A stretch of DNA of 64,000 bases. It comes from Bacteroidales bacterium. GTDB lineage: Bacteria; Bacteroidota; Bacteroidia; Bacteroidales; UBA10428. Positions 28,138-37,137 of the stretch are shown piece by piece. The position numbers and the translations under genes were made by a program. Below the pieces are notes generated by a model. The model was not told the origin of the DNA and made no database searches. It worked only from the letters and a program-made list of their open reading frames with translations. The DNA lies in the NCBI GenBank assembly GCA_016926235.1, contig JAFGOZ010000220.1, positions 186,001-250,000 on the forward strand, read 5' to 3'. The number at the start of each line of letters is the position of its first letter. Within the stretch, counting starts at the first letter, position 1.

Positions 28138-29439
28138 ATGATCTGGAACGAATATATTGAGACCGCCGAAAGGGAAAAGCTCAAAAAAATTCAAAATGAG
28201 CGGTTAATTAAAATGATCGAAAGAATTTATTTTAATGTTCCCTTTTATCGAAAAAAAATTCAGGAAAAGGGTATAGAACTTGGTGATATCAAAGATGTCA
28301 GTCAGTTGAAAGATCTGCCTTTTACCACAAAAGATGACTTAAGAGATAATTATCCCTTTGGTTTGTTTACAGTTCCTCAAAGTCAGATTGTGCGACTGCA
28401 TGCATCGAGTGGAACTACCGGCAAACCAACAGTCGTAGGCTATACCAGGGATGACATTCAGATATGGAGCGAGGTGGTTGCCCGATCACTTACCATGGCC
28501 GGGATAACAAAGGATGATATAATCCAAGTTGCTTATGGTTATGGTCTGTTTACAGGAGGCTTGGGTGTACATTACGGGGCAGAGAAAGTAGGTGCTTCGG
28601 TTATCCCCATTTCAGGAGGAAATACCAAAAAGCAGCTGCAGCTAATGATTGATTTTGGCTCAACAGCTATAGCCTGCACTCCTTCGTATGCTGCTTTTTT
28701 AGGTGAGAGCCTGGCTAAGGAAGGGATTAATAGAAAGGACATCAAACTGAAAGCGGGCATTTTTGGCGCTGAACCCTGGACAAATGAATTGAGACGACAG
28801 GTAGAATCACTACTTGGATTAAAAGCATATGACATCTATGGATTGAGTGAAATTATTGGCCCGGGGGTTTCTATGGAATGTGAGCATCAGAATGGCATGC
28901 ATATTTTTGAAGATCATTTCATTCCCGAGATTATTCATCCTGAAACATTGGAAGTTTTACCTTATGGGGAATTGGGAGAATTGGTATTTACTACAATCAC
29001 GAAGGAAGCAATGCCTTTGCTTCGCTATCGGACAAGGGATCTTACACGCCTGCATATTGATAAATGTGCTTGTGGCAGGACGCTTGTTCGTATGGAGAAA
29101 TGCCTGGGAAGAAGTGATGATATGTTGATTATTCGTGGAGTGAATGTATTTCCATCACAGGTTGAAGCCGTACTTTTGGAAATGAGTGAGGCAAGTCCGC
29201 ATTATCAATTGGTAGTGAACAGGGAGAATAACCTTGATACTCTCGAAATAAACGTAGAGATTGATGACCAGTTCTGGTCGGATGAGATTAAAGTGCTTGA
29301 AAACCTGAAAAAACAGATTCAGCATAATATTACTAGTGCATTAGGTATTTCAGCAAAAATTAATCTTGTAGAACCTCAAACTATTGCCCGTTCTGAGGGT
29401 AAAGCCAGGAGAGTAATTGATAACAGGGAAAAAAATTAA
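28138..29439 (+). CDS. paaK: Phenylacetate-CoA ligase
   Basis: A 433-residue adenylate-forming enzyme of PaaK length. The AMP-binding P-loop is [13 protein letters not shown] (~residue 93), the A5 motif is [10 protein letters not shown] (~241), and the C-terminal hinge is [17 protein letters not shown]. It activates phenylacetate or a related aryl acid to its CoA thioester through an acyl-AMP. In anaerobes such genes often sit beside ACT-domain and 2-oxoacid:ferredoxin oxidoreductase genes for aromatic amino-acid oxidation. Here the ACT gene follows after 12 bases, and a vor operon lies 2 kb further on, so a role in reversible aryl-CoA/aryl-acid conversion is inferred. Confidence 0.93.
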   Translation: MIWNEYIETAEREKLKKIQNERLIKMIERIYFNVPFYRKKIQEKGIELGDIKDVSQLKDLPFTTKDDLRDNYPFGLFTVPQSQIVRLHASSGTTGKPTVVGYTRDDIQIWSEVVARSLTMAGITKDDIIQVAYGYGLFTGGLGVHYGAEKVGASVIPISGGNTKKQLQLMIDFGSTAIACTPSYAAFLGESLAKEGINRKDIKLKAGIFGAEPWTNELRRQVESLLGLKAYDIYGLSEIIGPGVSMECEHQNGMHIFEDHFIPEIIHPETLEVLPYGELGELVFTTITKEAMPLLRYRTRDLTRLHIDKCACGRTLVRMEKCLGRSDDMLIIRGVNVFPSQVEAVLLEMSEASPHYQLVVNRENNLDTLEINVEIDDQFWSDEIKVLENLKKQIQHNITSALGISAKINLVEPQTIARSEGKARRVIDNREKN

Positions 29440-29451
29440 AAACATACAGTC

Positions 29452-29877
29452 ATGATTATTAAGCAATTATCCGTTTTTCTTGAAGACAAGGTAGGAAGGC
29501 TTACCGAAATGACGAAAATCTTAAGTGAGAATAATATTAATATCTCCGCGTTTAGCATTGCAGATGCTGCAGATTATGGAATAGTAAGGTTTATTGTCTC
29601 CAAACCCGAGGAAGCGGTGAAGGTTTTGAAAGAAAACAAGTTTTCTGTTAACATCACCGAAGTGGTATGTCTTATTGTACCACATCAACCGGGAGGCTTA
29701 TATAAAGCATTGCAAATTTTGTCGGAAAATAATATCCCGGTTGATTACATGTATGCTTTTGCATTGGGAGATTCTGCAAGTGTCATTATCCGTTCGAATT
29801 CAAACGATGAGGTAATTAAAGTTCTTCAGGCCAACAAGATGGAGCTCGTGAAAGCAAGTGAAATTTATAAGTTGTAA
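29452..29877 (+). CDS. Tandem ACT-domain protein
   Basis: A 141-residue protein with two ACT folds (about 1-68 and 70-140): VFLEDKVGRLTEMTKILSEN and VPHQPGGLYKALQILSENN are the paired ligand-binding loops. ACT domains bind amino acids and regulate enzymes; this one has no enzyme fused to it. It is regularly encoded beside phenylacetate-CoA ligase in anaerobic bacteria and archaea, and probably senses an aromatic amino acid. Its stop lies just upstream of the thioesterase start. Confidence 0.88.
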   Translation: MIIKQLSVFLEDKVGRLTEMTKILSENNINISAFSIADAADYGIVRFIVSKPEEAVKVLKENKFSVNITEVVCLIVPHQPGGLYKALQILSENNIPVDYMYAFALGDSASVIIRSNSNDEVIKVLQANKMELVKASEIYKL

Positions 29878-29881
29878 TCAG

Positions 29882-30283
29882 GTGGAGTATTATAAAAAGT
29901 ACTTTTCTGGTGACCGGTTTGCGGGTGAAAATGGCATTATTTTGGATGAATGCCGGCCCGGGTATGCAAAAGTACGGGTAATTGTCGATAAGAGGCACTT
30001 AAATGGAGCGGGAGTTTTACATGGGGGGCTTATATTTACATTGGCTGACTTTGCATTTGCAGCCGCTACAAATTCTTATGGGAATATTGCTTTATCTATA
30101 AATGCTTCAATCAATTATTTTGATAAGTGTAACCAGGGGGTAATTATTGCAGAAGCAAAAGAAATTGCCCGAAGCAATAAACTTATTACCTGCGATATAA
30201 CAGTGGAACAAGAGGGAGGGCCATTGTTGGCGAACTTTAAAGGGACGGCATACATAACAAAACAGGCTATTGATTTTAAATAA
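29882..30283 (+). CDS. PaaI-family hotdog thioesterase
   Basis: About 133 residues from a GTG at 29882, placed 4 bases after the ACT gene stop. A second GTG at 29858 inside the ACT gene would add 8 residues; no ATG exists in this frame before the conserved core, so a non-ATG start is certain. The hotdog motif HGGLIFTLADFAFA (~residues 45-58) carries the thioesterase HGG and the catalytic Asp. The family hydrolyses aryl- or acyl-CoA esters. With paaK next door it could release stalled phenylacetyl-CoA. Confidence 0.87.
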   Translation: MEYYKKYFSGDRFAGENGIILDECRPGYAKVRVIVDKRHLNGAGVLHGGLIFTLADFAFAAATNSYGNIALSINASINYFDKCNQGVIIAEAKEIARSNKLITCDITVEQEGGPLLANFKGTAYITKQAIDFK

Positions 30284-30297
30284 AATATTTTAGAGAA

Positions 30298-31491
30298 ATG
30301 ACCAGATTTTCTAGTTCGGTTGGACAGCTTCGTTCGTCAGAAATACGTGATTTAATGAGCCTGGCAAATAAACCGGGGATGATCCTTTTTTCAGGGGGTA
30401 TGCCAGACAACAACCTGTTTCCATTGAATGAAATGGATGAGATATATAATAACCTGAGTACAAAGGAGAAACAAATAGCAATGCAATATGGCCCGACAAA
30501 CGGGCTGCCGGAATTACTTATATCGTTGCAGGATTATTTAAGAAAAAAAGGTCTTCCGGTGGATGAGAACAGACTGATGATAACCACAGGCTCGTTACAG
30601 GCTATTAACATACTTGCAAAGGCTTTTATTGATCCGGGAGATCCTATAATTGTAGAAAATCCTTGTTTTATCGGGGCCATTTCTGCTTTCAGGTCATATC
30701 AGGCAGATATCATCTCAGTTACCCTGATGGCGGATGGTATAAATATTCAACAGTTAAAAAGCACATTGGAAAAAGCTGATAAAAAACCAAAGTTTATTTA
30801 CATGACTCCTAATTTTCATAATCCGGCAGGAACACTTTATTCATCTGCAACCAAACAGGCACTTATTGATCTGCTAACGGATCAGGACATACCTATACTT
30901 GAAGATGATGTATATAGCGACTTGTATTTTCATGAAGAGGATAAAATACATTTGAGGACTATTAAAGAAATTAATCCGAAAGGCATTGATGTTTGTTATA
31001 CGGGTTCATTTTCTAAAATATTGGGGCCCGGATTAAGGCTTGGCTGGATGCTGGTACCGGAAAATATTTACCAGAAGTGTGAATTGATCAAGCAATCCAT
31101 TGACGCATGTTCTCCAAGTTTTACACAAATGCTGGCGCATAAATTCCTTGAAACCAATGCAGTTTATAATTATACAGAAAAAGTAAGGATTGAATATAAA
31201 ATAAGGGCAGAGGCCATGGTTGCTGCACTTCAAAAGTATCTGCCTGACGGGATTCGTTTTAATATCCCACGGGGAGGTTTTTACATTTGGTTGCAATTGC
31301 CTGAGGGGATTGATGCAACGAAAATTTTAAAGAGGGCCATTGAAAAAAACACCGTGTTTGTGACAGGTAAAACCTTTGACCCGCACGGAGTGAAAAACAA
31401 CACGATACGGCTATCTTTTTGTAATACTTCGGCAGAAAAGATAAATGAGGGTATTCCTTTGATTGCTGATGCGATTCGCGAAGAAATGTGA
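30298..31491 (+). CDS. PLP-dependent aminotransferase, class I/II (LysN/aromatic type)
   Basis: A 397-residue fold-type I aminotransferase. MILFSGGMPDNNLFP is the typical opening of the multi-substrate 2-aminoadipate/aromatic group. NFHNPAG binds the cofactor, and the PLP Lys lies in YTGSFSKILGPGLRLGW (~residue 240). The Arg that binds the substrate carboxylate is in IRLSFCN. It should convert an amino acid to its 2-oxo acid with 2-oxoglutarate. Its position after paaK-ACT-thioesterase and before vor suggests supply of aryl or branched 2-oxo acids. It converges on a UPF0175 gene. Confidence 0.88.
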   Translation: MTRFSSSVGQLRSSEIRDLMSLANKPGMILFSGGMPDNNLFPLNEMDEIYNNLSTKEKQIAMQYGPTNGLPELLISLQDYLRKKGLPVDENRLMITTGSLQAINILAKAFIDPGDPIIVENPCFIGAISAFRSYQADIISVTLMADGINIQQLKSTLEKADKKPKFIYMTPNFHNPAGTLYSSATKQALIDLLTDQDIPILEDDVYSDLYFHEEDKIHLRTIKEINPKGIDVCYTGSFSKILGPGLRLGWMLVPENIYQKCELIKQSIDACSPSFTQMLAHKFLETNAVYNYTEKVRIEYKIRAEAMVAALQKYLPDGIRFNIPRGGFYIWLQLPEGIDATKILKRAIEKNTVFVTGKTFDPHGVKNNTIRLSFCNTSAEKINEGIPLIADAIREEM

Positions 31492-31508
31492 TTTTCTTGA
31501 AATAAAGA

Positions 31509-31739
31509 TCAGATAAGATAATCTTTGGCATTCTTTATTTCATTGTCTAAATCTTCGACAGGATAATTAAAAACAGCTACATCATAATTTGCAGGTATTT
31601 CCATAAATGCTCTTTTTGAAAGCCCTGCGAGTTCAGCGGCTTGTTCCATTGAAAGTTTCCCTTTTTCATATAGTTTTGATGCAAGAAGCATTTTTGTTTC
31701 ATGATTGTCTATATCCAATGTGTCAGGTATATTAAGCAT
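31509..31739 (-). CDS. UPF0175-family small protein
   Basis: About 76 residues from the ATG at 31739; an in-frame TTG 48 bases upstream is unlikely. The segment LYEKGKLSMEQAAELAGLSKRAFMEIP is the helix-turn-helix-like signature of UPF0175, a family linked to antitoxins and archaeal regulators but without established function. No toxin gene (PIN domain) follows; the vorC gene lies upstream and the aminotransferase converges on it. It may be a remnant of a toxin-antitoxin pair. Confidence 0.75.
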   Translation of the reverse strand: MLNIPDTLDIDNHETKMLLASKLYEKGKLSMEQAAELAGLSKRAFMEIPANYDVAVFNYPVEDLDNEIKNAKDYLI

Positions 31740-31852
31740 GATTATTTTTATAAATGCTATTTTTTCAGAGTTACCTGAAACTTGCAAAATATCCTATAGT
31801 GTGTAAGCATATTTATCTATGGAAGGAAGTCCAAGTGTTGATTGGAAAACTA

Positions 31853-32395
31853 TTACATTTTCTCCACTATTTCCATTCCCCTCTTTATAGCCTCTTCATT
31901 TAACGGTAACAAGTGATGGTGCCGCTCAGGCAGTGATTTTTTAAGTCCGCTTATAACATTATCAAGATTTACAATTGGTTTTATCTTAATGTAACCTCCG
32001 AGCACAATCATATTAAATATTCTGAGATCTCCCATTTTAGTAGCTTCTTCGGCTGCATCAACTTTGTATATGTCAATGTCTTTTCGTTTTGGCGGGTGGG
32101 AAATGCCATTGCTGTCATATATAAGCACTCCGCCGGGTTTAACCTGCTCTTCAAATTTATCAACAGATGGCTGGTTTAATATAATGGCAGTGTCAAAATG
32201 GTTCAGGATAGGTGAGCTTACTTTTTCATCACTGATAATAACGGTTACGTTGGCTGTACCTCCGCGCATTTCAGGTCCGTAGGACGGCATCCAGCTCACT
32301 TCTTTGTTTTGCATTATGCCTGAATAGGCAAGTATCTTACCCATGGATAAAACTCCTTGTCCGCCAAATCCTGCTATGATAATTTCTTCAGTCAT
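31853..32395 (-). CDS. vorC: 2-oxoacid:ferredoxin oxidoreductase, gamma subunit
   Basis: A 180-residue gamma subunit. GFGGQGVLSMGKILAYSG opens the CoA/electron-transfer domain, and MPSYGPEMRGGTANVTVIIS is the second family signature. It works with the TPP, alpha and ferredoxin subunits to convert a 2-oxo acid plus CoA to acyl-CoA, CO2 and reduced ferredoxin. The protein is of usual length. It is the last gene of the minus-strand order ferredoxin-alpha-beta-gamma, starting 24 bases after the TPP subunit. The substrate (2-oxoisovalerate, indolepyruvate or other) cannot be fixed from sequence. Confidence 0.9.
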   Translation of the reverse strand: MTEEIIIAGFGGQGVLSMGKILAYSGIMQNKEVSWMPSYGPEMRGGTANVTVIISDEKVSSPILNHFDTAIILNQPSVDKFEEQVKPGGVLIYDSNGISHPPKRKDIDIYKVDAAEEATKMGDLRIFNMIVLGGYIKIKPIVNLDNVISGLKKSLPERHHHLLPLNEEAIKRGMEIVEKM

Positions 32396-32419
32396 GTTCT
32401 GTTAGTTTTTAAACCTGTT

Positions 32420-33199
32420 TTATTTTTCTACCAGTTTGCCTTCTACTTTTATATCTCCCAATGGATAATAAGGAATCATATTCTCTGCCATCCATTCATT
32501 GGCCTTTACGGGAGTCATGCGCCAGCCTGAGTTACAACTGGATACAATTTCTACAAATGATACTCCTTTTTTTAATTTCTGGTTTTCAAAGGCAGTACGA
32601 ATAGCTTTCTTTGCTTTACGGACATTAGCAGGGGTGTGCACTGCCTGCCTTGTAACAAAGTATGTTCCTGGTAAGTGAGCAACGATATCAGTTATCTTTA
32701 TAGGATTCCCCATCATTTCAGCTTCACGGCCATAGGGAGTTGTGGAAGTCACCATCCCAAGGAGGGTGGTAGGTGCCATTTGTCCTCCCGTCATACCGTA
32801 AATGCCATTGTTTATGAATATAATAGTGATATTGTCTCCCCTGTTACATGTATGAATAGTTTCAGAGGTGCCAATAGCTGCCAGGTCTCCGTCACCCTGA
32901 TAGGTAAATACGTATTTATCAGGCCAGAGTCTTTTTACACCTGTGGCAACTGCCGGAGCACGTCCATGGGCAGCCTGTATGAAGTCTACGTCAATAAAAT
33001 CATAGATAAAAACGGAACACCCTACAGGGGCTATACCAATAGTATCTTCCTCAATACCTAATTCTTCAATAACTTCTGCAACCAGGCGGGTTGCTGTTCC
33101 ATGCCCACAACCCGGACAATAGGTGAGGGTTATGTCTGTCATCAACCTGGATTTTTTATAAACCAGGTTTTCCTCCTTAATAATATCTTGTATATTCAT
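32420..33199 (-). CDS. vorA: 2-oxoacid:ferredoxin oxidoreductase, thiamine diphosphate subunit
   Basis: A 259-residue TPP-binding subunit. CPGCGHGTATRLVAEVIEEL is the N-terminal Cys-containing motif, and GDGDLAAIGTSETIHTCNRG with INNGIYGMTGGQ is the TPP/Mg motif (GDGD-x~24-N). It carries out decarboxylation at the TPP site. It starts 2 bases after the stop of the alpha gene, so translation is coupled. Length and motifs are normal. Confidence 0.92.
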   Translation of the reverse strand: MNIQDIIKEENLVYKKSRLMTDITLTYCPGCGHGTATRLVAEVIEELGIEEDTIGIAPVGCSVFIYDFIDVDFIQAAHGRAPAVATGVKRLWPDKYVFTYQGDGDLAAIGTSETIHTCNRGDNITIIFINNGIYGMTGGQMAPTTLLGMVTSTTPYGREAEMMGNPIKITDIVAHLPGTYFVTRQAVHTPANVRKAKKAIRTAFENQKLKKGVSFVEIVSSCNSGWRMTPVKANEWMAENMIPYYPLGDIKVEGKLVEK

Positions 33200-33201
33200 G
33201 G

Positions 33202-34269
33202 TTATACGTTGATCAGTTTTTGTTCCAGTTGTTCTAAAACTTCACCGGGTGTTGGGACCATTCCTCCCATACGGCCATAATATTCAACTGGCACTTTATT
33301 TTTAACAGCCAGTTTAACGTCTTCCAGCATCTGACCTGCATTCAGCTCAATGCTTATGAATCCTTTTACTTTATCTGCCAGGGCTTCAAGTTGTGGATAT
33401 GGATACGGATAAAGAGTAATTGGGCGGAACAAACCTACTTTTATACCTTTTTCTCTTCCAAGTTGTACAGCTTTTTGGCAGATGCGGGCAGAAAGTCCAA
33501 ATGCTACAAAAATATATTCGGCATCCTCGCATTGAATGGTTTCGTAACGTATCTCTTCTTTGTTCATGCGCTGGTATTTTGCCTGAAGCTTCTGGTTGTG
33601 TTTTTCCATATCCACCGATTGCAGGTAAAGCGATGAAACCAGGTTGCTCTTTCGGTTTTTGCGGCCATTCACTACCCATGATTGATCAAATTCGGTAAAC
33701 CTTGGCTGCTGATCAAAAAGTTCAACTTTTTCCATCATCTGGCCTATGGCACCGTCAGAAAGTATCATCACCGGGTTTCTGTATTTGAAGGCAAGTTCGA
33801 ATCCAAGTTTCATAAAATCGCACATTTCCTGAACGGATGCAGGAGCTAGTACGAGAAGATGGTAATCTCCATGACCTCCTCCTTTGGTAGCTTGTGCATA
33901 ATCGGCTTGAGATGGCTGGATAGTTCCTAAACCGGGTCCTCCACGCACCACATTTACAATTACACAGGGTAGCTGGGCTCCGGCAATATAGGAAATGCCT
34001 TCCTGCATAAGGCTAATGCCCGGGCTTGAAGAGCTTGTCATTACCTTTTTTCCGGTAGCAGCACCACCAAATATCATATTGATAGCGGCAATCTCGCTTT
34101 CGGCTTGCAACACTACCATGCCGGTACGTTCATAAGGTTTTTCAGCTGTAAGATATTCCATTACCTCTGACTGAGGTGTAATAGGATATCCAAAGTAGGC
34201 ATCAACACCAGCCCTGATAGCAGCTTCGGCGATAGCCTCGTTTCCTTTCATTAATCTGAGTTCTCCCAT
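33202..34269 (-). CDS. vorB: 2-oxoacid:ferredoxin oxidoreductase, alpha subunit (VorB-type)
   Basis: A 355-residue alpha subunit: KGNEAIAEAAIRAGVDAYFG and GYPITPQSEVMEYL form the pyruvate-ferredoxin-oxidoreductase N-terminal domain, and SSSSPGISLMQEGISY and RGGPGLGT follow. The C-terminal third has the transketolase-like swivel domain (VGLFRPITLYPYP). The name VorB (2-oxoisovalerate type) is by resemblance only. The gene begins 11 bases after the ferredoxin subunit. Confidence 0.9.
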   Translation of the reverse strand: MGELRLMKGNEAIAEAAIRAGVDAYFGYPITPQSEVMEYLTAEKPYERTGMVVLQAESEIAAINMIFGGAATGKKVMTSSSSPGISLMQEGISYIAGAQLPCVIVNVVRGGPGLGTIQPSQADYAQATKGGGHGDYHLLVLAPASVQEMCDFMKLGFELAFKYRNPVMILSDGAIGQMMEKVELFDQQPRFTEFDQSWVVNGRKNRKSNLVSSLYLQSVDMEKHNQKLQAKYQRMNKEEIRYETIQCEDAEYIFVAFGLSARICQKAVQLGREKGIKVGLFRPITLYPYPYPQLEALADKVKGFISIELNAGQMLEDVKLAVKNKVPVEYYGRMGGMVPTPGEVLEQLEQKLINV

Positions 34270-34280
34270 ACATTTATATC

Positions 34281-34511
34281 TTAGGATTCAACCTTAATTC
34301 TATATACTGAAATTACTCCATCGGGGCATACTACGCCACAGTTTGTGCAACCTGTGCATGCATCCGGGTTTTCCATATAGGAGTAATGATAACCTTTGCT
34401 GTTTACTGCGGTCGACAGTTTGAGCACGTCGGCAGGGCAATTTACCACGCACAATTCACAGCCTTTGCATTTTTCAATATCTACAACTACTGCACCTTTT
34501 ACTTTTCCCAT
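34281..34511 (-). CDS. vorD: 2-oxoacid:ferredoxin oxidoreductase, 2[4Fe-4S] ferredoxin subunit
   Basis: A 76-residue ferredoxin-like subunit with two cluster motifs: CKGCELCVVNCP near residue 15 and CTGCTNCGVVCP near residue 52. It passes electrons from the TPP site to free ferredoxin. It is the first gene of the operon; its start is 562 bases from the transposase start. A -7-like TAACTTTG lies at 34619-34626 on this strand, about 108 bases upstream, without a clear -33 box. Confidence 0.93.
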   Translation of the reverse strand: MGKVKGAVVVDIEKCKGCELCVVNCPADVLKLSTAVNSKGYHYSYMENPDACTGCTNCGVVCPDGVISVYRIKVES

Positions 34512-34772
34512 ACCTTAAGTAGTTCGTTACTAATAGTTTTTCAATTTTATATACCGTATTAAAACGGCCGGTTAAGATAATAGATTTTTTCTTTAATTTC
34601 TTATCAAATCTTCTAAGTCAAAGTTACGAAAGTATATACGATTAACGGTTCATCAAAGCATCTTATACAACACATGAAAATGTATGGGGGGGATGTTTTT
34701 GTTTTTTACATCCGACCGGGGATATAAAAAAATGCCAGTTAGTGGTTATAAAATTAAAACTACGGATTTAAT

Positions 34773-35008
34773 GACCTCGGAGAGGTCAAATGTCTATAGA
34801 AAGCCCTTAAACAAGAACATACGACCCCGGCCGGGGTCGCACAAGAAACTGTAATTGATTTTCTATAAACATGTAATCCCTCCGGGATTAAAATAGTTTA
34901 TATGAAGTATTCCGGAATTTATTAGATTTACTTAAAAAATTGATCCTGGAGGGATCATTTGTATGTAGAGAGATAGTAAATGCAAAGCACGACCCCGGCT
35001 GGGGTCGT
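34773..35008. repeat. Array of five short GC-rich palindromes (REP-like) upstream of the transposase
   Basis: Five palindromic units: 34773-34787 (GACCTC/GAGGTC, loop GGA); 34822-34839 (perfect 18-mer CGACCCCGGCCGGGGTCG); 34874-34890 (TAATCCC/GGGATTA, loop TCC); 34941-34957 (TGATCC/GGATCA); 34989-35008 (ACGACCCC/GGGGTCGT). Three are followed or preceded by a related AT-rich tail: AAATGTCTATAGAAA at 34788 on the plus strand, TTTGTATGTAGAGAG after the 34941 unit, and ACATGTTTATAGAAAA on the minus strand of the 34874 unit. They look like degenerate copies of one extragenic palindrome family served by the adjacent Y1 transposase. Confidence 0.75.
34859..34890. repeat. 32-base direct repeat, left copy
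   Basis: Identical to 35642-35673, with both copies in the same orientation either side of the transposase gene. Each consists of a TTTTCTATAAACATG half followed by the TAATCCC-TCC-GGGATTA palindrome. It might mark the element's ends or simply two copies of the repeat family. Confidence 0.8.
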
Positions 35009-35073
35009 ATGTAATGATTGAGCATACTGTCTATAAAAAGATAATCTTGTAATGATCAAAAAAAAATAAAATT

Positions 35074-35535
35074 ATGTCTGACACGTATTCTAAAATCTAC
35101 ATTCAAACTGTTTTTGCCGTACAAAACAGAGATGCGATTATTAAACCTGATTGGGAAGAGGAATTGTATAAATACATTACTGGGATTGTCCAAAACAAAG
35201 GTCAAAAAATGCTTTCAATAAATGGTACGAATGACCATATTCATTTTCTGATAGGGATGAAACCAACATGTTGCCTATCTGATCTGGTGCGCGAAATAAA
35301 AAAATCTTCCAATGATTTTATAAAAGACAAGAAATTTACGCGATATAATTTTAAATGGCAGGAAGGATTTGGTGCTTTTTCATACAGTCATTCACAGCTA
35401 GGCGATGTAATAAATTATATTAAAAATCAAAAAGATCATCATAAAAAAATATCCTTCAAAGAGGAATATGTATCTTTCTTAAGAGCTTTTGAATTAGAGT
35501 TTAAGAATGAATATTTGTTTAAATGGATAGAATAG
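35074..35535 (+). CDS. IS200-like / REP-associated Y1 transposase
   Basis: A 153-residue HUH single-strand transposase of IS200 length. The HUH metal motif is NDHIHFLIG (~residues 51-59), and the catalytic Tyr is in VINYIKNQKDHH (~residue 118). The SDLVREIKKSS and WQEGFGAFSYS segments are typical of the family. Such enzymes cut and join single-stranded DNA at hairpins without making target duplications. The gene appears intact. It is surrounded by palindromes on both sides, more like a REP-associated transposase than a simple IS with one hairpin at each end. No accessory tnpB is present. Confidence 0.9.
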   Translation: MSDTYSKIYIQTVFAVQNRDAIIKPDWEEELYKYITGIVQNKGQKMLSINGTNDHIHFLIGMKPTCCLSDLVREIKKSSNDFIKDKKFTRYNFKWQEGFGAFSYSHSQLGDVINYIKNQKDHHKKISFKEEYVSFLRAFELEFKNEYLFKWIE

Positions 35536-35604
35536 ATTTAATTCAGAAATAATGTGACTTTAGAAAAGTCAGATATATAAAGCAGTTTTACACATAAGGA
35601 CATA

Positions 35605-35673
35605 CGGCCCCGGCCGGGGTCGAACTCCTTATGGTATAATGTTTTCTATAAACATGTAATCCCTCCGGGATTA
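35605..35673. repeat. Two palindromes downstream of the transposase
   Basis: 35605-35622 (CGGCCCCGGCCGGGGTCG) differs from the 18-mer at 34822-34839 by one base and shares the preceding ACATA context. 35657-35673 repeats the TAATCCC-TCC-GGGATTA unit and is the end of the right copy of the 32-base direct repeat (35642-35673). Together with the upstream units they bracket the transposase gene. Confidence 0.78.
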
Positions 35674-35772
35674 GGAAATGAATTAATAGAAGGAAAAAAT
35701 AATTTAAAATTTGCTAAGGATATTATTTGAATGATATCTGCGATTAAATCTGCGAAAATTTGCGAGAAATTG

Positions 35773-37083
35773 TTAATGATGTTTTTTGAATAGGTTCAAT
35801 CTCTCCTCCAACACCGGGAATTGGCTCCGGTCAATTTTTGACACACAGGCCCTGATGCCTTCGGTATGTTCGCTTCCGGTTGTCTCCAGCGAAATAGCAC
35901 TTATTCCATAATATAATAATTGTTCAACCAATTTATGACCGGACATTCCGGGATATGCAACAGTAAAGTAAAATCCATTTCCTACAGGCTGGTCTGCATC
36001 TTTGTCATAAACAATATAAAATCCATTTTCAGTAAAGAGCCTTTTCATCACTTTTGCCCTTTCAGCATATTCGCGTAACGGAGCTACAAAATTGTACCTG
36101 CCTTCATTGGCGGCTTTTAAAATAGCGGCTACTCCAAATTGAGTAGAATGTGCAGTCCCCGCAGCCAGGCAATACAAAGCTCCATAAATCAGAGCGGTTC
36201 CAAACTGGTCTGAATTATAGTATCGTTTTAGTCCCGGATAACGTCTGTTGAACAGTGTATCTGATACAATAATAAGCCCGATACGCTGGCCTGCATAGCT
36301 AAATGATTTTGAACAGGATATCAGGATAATAAAATTATCTGTATAATTGGCTGCTGAAGCCTGGTAGGGTGGAACTCCCGGTGTTGAAATATCCTTACGG
36401 AAATCCATACCGAAATAGGCCAGGTCTTCAACCACTGTAACGTCATACTTTTGGCATAATTCTCCTATTATTTGCAGTTCTTCATCGTTAAGGCAAATCC
36501 AGGATGGATTGTTGGGATTGGAATACATTATGGTGGATACTTTACCGTCTTGAAGGTATGATTCCAGCTTATCTTTTAGTTTTTTTCCCCGGTAATTATA
36601 AACATCAAAAGCCCGGTAACCGTGGCCCAGTAAATTGCATTGCACTTTGTGCAAAGGGAAACCGGGATCAATAAAGAGGGTGCCTTCTTTATGGTCATCA
36701 GTTCTGTTGGCCACCATCATTACTGTAAATGAACCTTGCATAGAACCAACAGCAGGGATGCATGCACGAGGACTAACTTCAATACCCATAAAGTTTTTTA
36801 CAAAACGGGAGGCTTCTTCCTTAAGAACGGGTTCTCCCTCAATATCAGGATAACGTGCAGATACTCCTTGATGCAGCGCTTCAATTTCTGCAGTAATACC
36901 AATATCGCAGGTGTCCAATCCCGGAACACCAATCTCCATGCGTATATATTTCACCCCACTGGCATTTTCAATATCCGTAACCAGGCGCATAATTTGCCTT
37001 ATAGATCCTGTACTTAATCCTTCCAGTCCGCTTTTTGCAATAACTGATTGTACAATATTTTTATCTACCGGTGTTGTATGCAT
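35773..37083 (-). CDS. PLP-dependent aminotransferase, class I/II
   Basis: A 436-residue fold-type I aminotransferase, a little longer than average. YSNPNNPSWICLNDEEL is the cofactor-binding loop, VVEDLAYFGMDF follows, and the PLP Lys is in ISCSKSFSYAGQRIGLI (~residue 262). The C-terminal ETTGSEHTEGIRACVS holds the substrate Arg. The substrate is unknown; the N-terminal region (ASGVKYIRMEIGVPGLDT) groups it with large Bacteroidota aminotransferases rather than with the enzyme at 30298. It is followed downstream on the opposite side by the IS200-like island and preceded by the ADP-forming acyl-CoA synthetase with 54 bases between. Confidence 0.88.
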   Translation of the reverse strand: MHTTPVDKNIVQSVIAKSGLEGLSTGSIRQIMRLVTDIENASGVKYIRMEIGVPGLDTCDIGITAEIEALHQGVSARYPDIEGEPVLKEEASRFVKNFMGIEVSPRACIPAVGSMQGSFTVMMVANRTDDHKEGTLFIDPGFPLHKVQCNLLGHGYRAFDVYNYRGKKLKDKLESYLQDGKVSTIMYSNPNNPSWICLNDEELQIIGELCQKYDVTVVEDLAYFGMDFRKDISTPGVPPYQASAANYTDNFIILISCSKSFSYAGQRIGLIIVSDTLFNRRYPGLKRYYNSDQFGTALIYGALYCLAAGTAHSTQFGVAAILKAANEGRYNFVAPLREYAERAKVMKRLFTENGFYIVYDKDADQPVGNGFYFTVAYPGMSGHKLVEQLLYYGISAISLETTGSEHTEGIRACVSKIDRSQFPVLEERLNLFKKHH

Positions 37084-37137
37084 AGGAATACAATTTACAA
37101 AAAAAGAATGGCAAGTCCTAAACCAGTATTTAAAAGC

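Larger units (their letters stand above)
34512..35073. other. Intergenic region with vor leader and palindrome field
   Basis: The first ~110 bases are the presumed leader of vorD, with a TAnnTTTG box (TAACTTTG, minus strand, 34619-34626). From 34773 on it is packed with GC-rich palindromes that belong to the IS200-like element (separate entries). The stretch 34630-34770 shows a short G run but no gene. Confidence 0.6.
34773..35673 (+). mobile_element. IS200-like element or REP-transposase island
   Basis: Bounded by the outermost palindromes recognised; true ends are not known, since IS200 elements have no terminal inverted repeats or target duplications. It separates vorDBAC from the second aminotransferase and the acyl-CoA synthetase, but no gene is interrupted. 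Confidence 0.6.

Noticed and set aside
31509..31739. Complete toxin-antitoxin pair
   Set aside because: Only the UPF0175 gene is present; no PIN or other toxin ORF lies beside it.
34644..34657. TTAACGGTTCATCAA near the vorD leader as a Rex box
   Set aside because: It matches the hydC sites only in TTAA and TTCA with the wrong inner spacing; not enough to claim Rex control of vor.
34773..35673. CRISPR array
   Set aside because: The repeats are palindromes of different sequence and irregular spacing, with no uniform spacers and no cas genes.
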